Below the pieces are notes generated by a model. It did no database searches. It was not told the DNA's origin and saw nothing but the letters and a program-made list of their open reading frames with translations. A DNA stretch of 18,578 bases from Deltaproteobacteria bacterium (lineage in GTDB: Bacteria > Desulfobacterota > GWC2-55-46 > DRQE01), in NCBI GenBank assembly GCA_016219165.1, contig JACRCB010000054.1, forward strand, positions 1-18,578. The letters run 5' to 3'. This document shows, piece after piece, positions 14,179 through 18,578 of this stretch; position 1 is the first letter of the stretch; each line of letters opens with the position of its first letter. The translations under genes were made by a program, and so were the position numbers.

Positions 14179-16323
14179 TTAAAAAACCCTCCTCAATGTC
14201 TCGATGAATATCTTCTGGTCGAAGGACGGTTTCGGGATATATGCATTCGCTCCCGCGGCAAGCCCCCTTTTTTTGTCTTCCTCGGTTGAGAGGGTAGTGA
14301 CGAGTATCACGGGAAGTCCCCTGTATCTTTTATCAGCGCGTATCATGGAGGTAAGGGAAAGGCCGTCCATCTCTGGCATGAGTATATCGGTTACTACCCC
14401 GTCGAAATGGCGCCCGGCGAGTTTATTGAGGGCGTCCACGCCGTTTACGGCGGTCGTGACTTCATACCCCGCGGCCTCGAGGATGCGTTTTTCCTGTGTT
14501 CTCGTCGTGATGGAATCCTCGACGAGGAGTATCGTAAGATTCTTTTCCTCTTTCAATGCGCACGGCTCCGGGCGCGCCTCAAACGGGCGCTTCTGCGCGC
14601 TCTTTATCATGTCTTTGGGATTAAGAAGCATGCACACCTCGCCGCTTCCGAGTATGGTCGAGCCGGAAATATTGCGCACCCGTTTCAATATGGCGCTCTG
14701 GGGCTTAAGGATAATCTCCTCCTCCGAGAGGAGTTCGTCCACTATAATGCCAAGTCTCTCGTCTCCGTTTGAAAGTATTATGCACGGGCAAGGCCCTTCC
14801 TTGCCGGCCGGCCTTTTTACCCCCCCTTTCAGTCCGAGTATGTCCGCAAGCCTTGCTATCGATATGCTCTCCCCTTCTGCCAGGACGGTCTCCCTGCCTT
14901 CTACGGAGAAGATGTCCTTGGGGGAGACCATGCGGGAGGTTACGACGGATTCCATGGGAACGGCGAAGGTCATGCCGGATGTAGAAATGAGAAGGGCCCG
15001 GAGGGTTGCGAGAGTAACCGGCAATATCACACGCATCGTGAGGCCCGCCCCCGGGGCCGATTCGGCATTTACCGTCCCTTTCAGGAGTTCTACGTTATTC
15101 CTTACCACGTCCAACCCGACACCCCTTCCGGAGACGTCCGTAACGAACGAACTCGTGGAGAACCCGGAGGTAAAGATGACGGATTGCAGCCGGGAAGCGT
15201 TCATTGCCTCAATCTCCCCGCTGCCGTAGAGTTTCCGTTTGATGGCGGTTTTTTTTATCTCCTCCGTGTCGAGGCCCCGCCCGTCGTCTTTCACCTCTAT
15301 TATTATGTCCGTGTCCGTGCGGTATGCCTTAAGCAGTATTGTTCCTGCGGGGGGTTTGCCGGCTTTTTTACGCTCCTCCGGCGTTTCTATCCCGTGGTCT
15401 ATGGCATTCCTTATCATGTGGGTAATGGGGTCTTTCATCCCCTCCATGATGCGTTTATCCGCCTTGGTATCCCCCCCTTCGAGTACAAGCCTTACATCCT
15501 TTCCCCTCTCCCTCGCCATATCGCGCGCCGCGCGGGGAAAGAGGTTAAAGAGCGAGGAAAAAGGCAAAAGCCGCATACTGCGCACACTATCCTCGAGTTC
15601 GCCTAATATCAGTTCGAATTTGGCCCCGTTTTCATAAGCCGAACTCTTGAGTTTAGAGAGTTTAACCCCCATGCGGCCGGTTATCGTCTTTTGTCCGGGG
15701 CCGCTTAAAGGCCCCCCCCTGGCCGCCTCCTCCAAAACCTCCTCCGCCTCGCCGAGTTCTGACGCGAGGTGCTCGATATGCGTCTTCATGACCGTAAGTT
15801 CTCCGCAGAGCGTCATGAGGCTGTCGAGTTTTCCGGTCTCGACCCTGACGGTGTCTATGCGGTATTCTTCCGCGCCGTATTGCGTCTTCGATATCGCCTC
15901 AGGGCCCGTTTGCTCAGCCGTTCTTCCGCCGGCCTTATCCCCGGGGTCGTCCTCGTCTTTTAAAAGCGTTATAACGGCCGTAACATCCACCCCCGAGGGT
16001 TCCCCGGTGGCGGCCTCATGCACGAGTTTCCTTACGGAATCAAGCCCCCTGCATATCCGGTCTACGATGGCCCCTGAGATTTGAGCCTCGCCCTTCCGTA
16101 TTCTGCCGAGCAAATCCTCTATCCTGTGCGCTATCAATTCCACATCCCTGACCCCGACCATCCGGGCGCTCCCCTTGATACTGTGGGCCTCCCTGAAGAC
16201 CTCGTCCATGAGGGTTTTGTTCCGGGGCTCTTTTTCGAGGCGCAAGAGCCCCGCCTCGAGTGTCTGCAGGTGTTCCCCGCTCTCGGCCTTAAAGAGGTCT
16301 CTGAGTTCTTTGTCCTCTATCAT
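14179..16323 (-). CDS. cheA: hybrid chemotaxis histidine kinase CheA with C-terminal receiver
   Basis: A 714-residue kinase. Domains in order: Hpt (about 1-105; phospho-His H47 in REAHSIKG), dimerisation (about 155-265), ATPase (about 270-435; N306 in IRNAIDHG, DDGRGLD 346-352, GRGVGLD 399-405), CheW-like (about 440-575) and receiver (about 597-714; E602-D603, phosphoacceptor D646 in VTDILMP, T676, K698). The linker from Hpt to the dimer domain is short and does not look like a P2 CheY-binding domain. A fused receiver is typical of WspE/FrzE-like and other alternative-function systems, where it may act as a phosphate sink or a target. It receives signals from the MCP through CheW and probably phosphorylates CheB and the REC-PAS protein. 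It starts 33 bp after the MCP gene. Confidence 0.96.
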   Translation of the reverse strand: MIEDKELRDLFKAESGEHLQTLEAGLLRLEKEPRNKTLMDEVFREAHSIKGSARMVGVRDVELIAHRIEDLLGRIRKGEAQISGAIVDRICRGLDSVRKLVHEAATGEPSGVDVTAVITLLKDEDDPGDKAGGRTAEQTGPEAISKTQYGAEEYRIDTVRVETGKLDSLMTLCGELTVMKTHIEHLASELGEAEEVLEEAARGGPLSGPGQKTITGRMGVKLSKLKSSAYENGAKFELILGELEDSVRSMRLLPFSSLFNLFPRAARDMARERGKDVRLVLEGGDTKADKRIMEGMKDPITHMIRNAIDHGIETPEERKKAGKPPAGTILLKAYRTDTDIIIEVKDDGRGLDTEEIKKTAIKRKLYGSGEIEAMNASRLQSVIFTSGFSTSSFVTDVSGRGVGLDVVRNNVELLKGTVNAESAPGAGLTMRVILPVTLATLRALLISTSGMTFAVPMESVVTSRMVSPKDIFSVEGRETVLAEGESISIARLADILGLKGGVKRPAGKEGPCPCIILSNGDERLGIIVDELLSEEEIILKPQSAILKRVRNISGSTILGSGEVCMLLNPKDMIKSAQKRPFEARPEPCALKEEKNLTILLVEDSITTRTQEKRILEAAGYEVTTAVNGVDALNKLAGRHFDGVVTDILMPEMDGLSLTSMIRADKRYRGLPVILVTTLSTEEDKKRGLAAGANAYIPKPSFDQKIFIETLRRVF

Positions 16324-16356
16324 CTTTCACCGTAATTGCCCCTTTATTCCGGGGCT

Positions 16357-17808
16357 TCACACAACCGCCTTGAGTTCATGCGCGGCCTCGTTCAGTCTCT
16401 GTATGCCGATTTTTGTCTGCGTTATGCCGGCCGCGGTCTCCTTTGAGGCCGTGTTTATGGTGTTTATGGCGCTTACAACCTGCGCGAGCGCCGCAGCCTG
16501 CTGCTTCGTGTTCAGGAGGACCTGCTGCGCATTCTCATAGACGGCCTTTGCCGCCGCGCTGAGCGTATCGAACAGCCCCCCGACCTTCCCTGCAAGCCCG
16601 GTTACATCCTCAACAGACTTCGTCCCCTGTTCGGTGACCATTATCGCGGAGTTGGTCGCCTTCTGGATTTCCGCTATTATTGCATTGGCCTCGTCCGCGG
16701 ATTTTTTACTCTGGTCCGCCAGTTTCCTTACCTCGCTCGCTACTATCGCAAAACCCTTCCCGTGCTCGCCCGCCCGCGCCGCCTCCACGGCGGCGTTCAA
16801 TGCGAGCATATTCGTCTGCCCCGCAATGTCCTTTACGAGGTTTGCGATATTCCCTATCCGGTCGGTCTTTTCTCCGAGTTTGAGTATATGGTCGGCCACA
16901 ACGTCTATCTTATCCTTGAGCGCGGACATCGCGGCGATGGCCTCATTTACCGCGCCCTTGCCCTCTTCGGTTGAGGAGGTCGCCTTTTCCGCAACCGTTG
17001 ACGCCTGTGTGGCCTGCTCCGCGCTCTGGCGGCTTGAAGAACCGAGTTCTTCTACCGTTGCGGTGGTTTCGTTAATCATGGCGGACTGCTGGTTTACGGT
17101 CTTTTCATGCTCGGCAACGGTCGATGCCATCTCATTTGAAGATGTCGCTATGGCGTTTACGGTCTCCGTAACCTTCCGGCTTATGCGGGACGCAACCATG
17201 ATGCCCGCTGTAACGGCGACGACGATGGAGAGGAGGGTGCCGAAGACGACCACCCCGGTGAGGAACTTTAATGCCGCGTCCACGGTCTCCTTTCTTCCGG
17301 CGAGCGTTGCATCCTCCAGTTTTTCGAGTTCCCTCACAACCCCCGCAAACTCCCGGAACCTCCTTGTCGGCTCTCCGCCCTTGAACCGTTTTATCGCCTC
17401 CGCCTCCTTGCCCCCTTTGACAAGGGAAATCAGAAGTTGTGCCTCTCCGGTCACCCCGTTGCCCGTCTCAACGGCCCTTTTTAGGATTTCGCTTCCTTTC
17501 TCATCCCCCATCAATTGTTTCAGTGTTCCGGCCGATTCTTTGAAACCCTCCTCCGCCTCGCCGAACGCCTTGAGGTGGCTCTCATCTTTTGAAAGATAAT
17601 AGCCTCTGGCATCCCTCTGCATGTTGCTTCCGTTGAGTTCGAGTTTGTTCAGGTTGTAAACGGTCGAGTGGGAGGCCTCTGCGAGAGAAGATTCCCTCTC
17701 TACCGTCCTCACGCTTGAATAGACCGCGGCTGCAACAGCGGCGGAAAGTAAGATGGGTATGGAATACCCGAGAAGGATGCGGTAAGTGAGCCTCAGATTT
17801 TTAAACAT
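16357..17808 (-). CDS. methyl-accepting chemotaxis protein, CHASE3-like sensor, no evident HAMP
   Basis: A 483-residue receptor. TM1 (about 12-34) and TM2 (about 185-207) enclose a helical periplasmic domain of about 150 residues with a RDARGYYLSKDESHL segment typical of CHASE3-type four-helix sensors. TM2 is followed almost at once by a coiled coil (RISRKVTETVNAIATSS), without a recognisable HAMP domain. The conserved signalling tip is at about 326-365 (DIAGQTNMLALNAAVEAARAG then GKGFAIVASEVRKLA). There is no CheR-tethering pentapeptide; the protein ends ELKAVV. It is the only chemoreceptor here and is next to cheA, so it probably feeds this array alone. GGAGG 5 bases before the ATG supports the start; the cheW gene ends 37 bp upstream. 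Confidence 0.95.
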   Translation of the reverse strand: MFKNLRLTYRILLGYSIPILLSAAVAAAVYSSVRTVERESSLAEASHSTVYNLNKLELNGSNMQRDARGYYLSKDESHLKAFGEAEEGFKESAGTLKQLMGDEKGSEILKRAVETGNGVTGEAQLLISLVKGGKEAEAIKRFKGGEPTRRFREFAGVVRELEKLEDATLAGRKETVDAALKFLTGVVVFGTLLSIVVAVTAGIMVASRISRKVTETVNAIATSSNEMASTVAEHEKTVNQQSAMINETTATVEELGSSSRQSAEQATQASTVAEKATSSTEEGKGAVNEAIAAMSALKDKIDVVADHILKLGEKTDRIGNIANLVKDIAGQTNMLALNAAVEAARAGEHGKGFAIVASEVRKLADQSKKSADEANAIIAEIQKATNSAIMVTEQGTKSVEDVTGLAGKVGGLFDTLSAAAKAVYENAQQVLLNTKQQAAALAQVVSAINTINTASKETAAGITQTKIGIQRLNEAAHELKAVV

Positions 17809-17845
17809 CTTGTCCTCCGTTTTTTATGTTGGGCGCCCTTGACCG

Positions 17846-18578
17846 TCAGACCTCTTCGTCCACGGCCAGTTCTTTGCCGAGCAGGATTTCCTTGAGATTA
17901 AGGACCGTCATGACTCCGCCCCGGTACGGGGCGACACCCCGGATGTATTTTCCGCCGTCCCCGCCGCCCGGCAGGACCGAGGGGGCATGGGTAATTCCAG
18001 ATTGGTTTATGTATATGCAGTCGAAGACCTCGTCGGCGGCAATGCCCGCGGAAAGTCCGTCAATGGATGCGACGACGACCCTTTTAGGCGGTTGCGGGGC
18101 GATGGGCATATTTAAAGGGCCGCGGATATCAACGAGCGTGAGGATGTTGCCGCGGAGGTTCATATTCCCCACGATATGCTTTGGAGAGCAGGGCACGGGC
18201 GTAAGGTTCGCCGCGTCCGAAAACCCCGTCACGTATTCGGTGTCCACCGCGAAGCATTCTCCGCCGATGGAGAAGACCGCATGAGAGGCAAGGCCCGTAA
18301 ACGCCGCCTCCACGGGCTTCTGCCTCAGGTTGTCCGCGCGCGCGCGAAATACCGCCGCCTCCTCCGGTGAGGCTAAAGGGCAGAACGACGGATAGTCCGT
18401 TAAAAGAGGTTCCTCCCCCGCAACGGGCAACCCCAACGGTTCTCCGCGCACGAGATTTTCCGCGTTGAGGAGCATTGCTATCAGGTCTCCGGCCTTTGCC
18501 TCGCCTTCCAAGAAATGCGGGTGGATGGTATCTTCCTGTAGATACTGCGCCGCACCCTCAATGTCCTCTCCGGGTATC
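17846..18578 (-). CDS. cheW: CheW-type adaptor, possibly tandem CheW domains (5' end outside window)
   Basis: The reading frame runs from the window's right edge to TGA at 17846-17848, 243 residues visible. A complete CheW domain fills roughly the last 150 residues: AVFSIGGECFAVDTEYVTGF, then NLRGNILTLVDIRG (the usual conserved core), then IDGLSAGIAADEVFD and GVAPYRGGVMTVLNLKEIL. Before it, the visible N-terminal part (HPHFLEGEAKAGDLIAMLLNAENLV) itself resembles the end of a CheW domain, so the intact protein may have two. An in-frame TTG at 18509-18511 is possible but weak; the frame stays open beyond it, so the gene is better read as cut by the window. CheW couples receptors to CheA at the inner membrane. 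Confidence 0.88.
   Translation of the reverse strand, partial: IPGEDIEGAAQYLQEDTIHPHFLEGEAKAGDLIAMLLNAENLVRGEPLGLPVAGEEPLLTDYPSFCPLASPEEAAVFRARADNLRQKPVEAAFTGLASHAVFSIGGECFAVDTEYVTGFSDAANLTPVPCSPKHIVGNMNLRGNILTLVDIRGPLNMPIAPQPPKRVVVASIDGLSAGIAADEVFDCIYINQSGITHAPSVLPGGGDGGKYIRGVAPYRGGVMTVLNLKEILLGKELAVDEEV

Noticed and set aside
14204..15229. 341-codon open frame antisense to cheA
   Set aside because: Overlaps intact CheA domains; the product is Ser/Pro/Arg-rich and low in complexity. Not a gene.
16634..17599. 321-codon open frame antisense to the MCP gene
   Set aside because: An artefact of the regular Ala/Glu/Ser codon pattern of the coiled-coil MCP; repetitive Ser/Ala product with no domain.
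1..18578. CRISPR arrays, tRNA or rRNA genes, transposase or integrase genes
   Set aside because: None seen: no regularly spaced repeats, no cloverleaf noticed in the short gaps, and almost all sequence is taken by recognisable genes.

Overview
The window looks like chromosomal DNA of a free-living, respiring, motile or surface-sensing Gram-negative bacterium. GC is moderate to high by eye, with frequent ATA (Ile) and AGG (Arg) codons. The gene content (heme-copper enzyme, quinone-type cytochrome b with ferredoxin-like domains, chemosensory array, many PAS/GAF sensors) would suit a deltaproteobacterial-type or Nitrospirota-like lineage, but nothing in the window fixes the taxon.

Region A (1-5607, + strand) is a tightly packed respiratory operon. 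It encodes a 46-aa one-helix peptide, a CuA subunit II, a B-family-like heme-copper subunit I (HCO1), a 41-aa subunit-IIa-like peptide, a second and divergent subunit-I paralogue (HCO2), heme O synthase (CtaB) and a SCO-type copper chaperone. HCO1 keeps all six metal-ligand histidines but has Gln at the position of the catalytic Tyr. HCO2 keeps the heme ligands but has Arg in place of one CuB histidine. The machinery for heme and CuA maturation is therefore present, but the active sites are not those of a normal oxygen reductase. This pair, possibly a nitric-oxide-reductase-like or otherwise specialised enzyme, is the most unusual thing in the window.

Region B (5611-7712, - strand) converges on region A with only 3 bp between stop codons. 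It holds a fusion of cytochrome b, 2x[4Fe-4S] ferredoxin and an MvhD-like domain, translationally coupled to an orphan membrane-anchored protein. A 14-bp palindrome of FNR/CRP geometry lies upstream, at what would be -41.5 of a possible promoter.

Region C (7808-18578, - strand) is a signalling block. In transcription order it encodes a CheW-type protein (cut by the window edge), a CHASE3-like MCP without visible HAMP, a CheA-REC hybrid kinase, CheB, a REC-PAS protein, a HAMP-PAS-PAS protein and a PAS-GAF-GAF-HD-GYP c-di-GMP phosphodiesterase. The last gene has its own likely sigma70 promoter inside a long inverted repeat. The layout recalls Wsp/alternative-function chemosensory systems, in which the kinase controls second-messenger turnover rather than flagella. 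No CheR, CheY, CheZ or GGDEF gene is visible.

No tRNA, rRNA, CRISPR array or transposase was seen. The longest gene-free stretches are 182 bp (9944-10125) and 164 bp (7644-7807); both are described.
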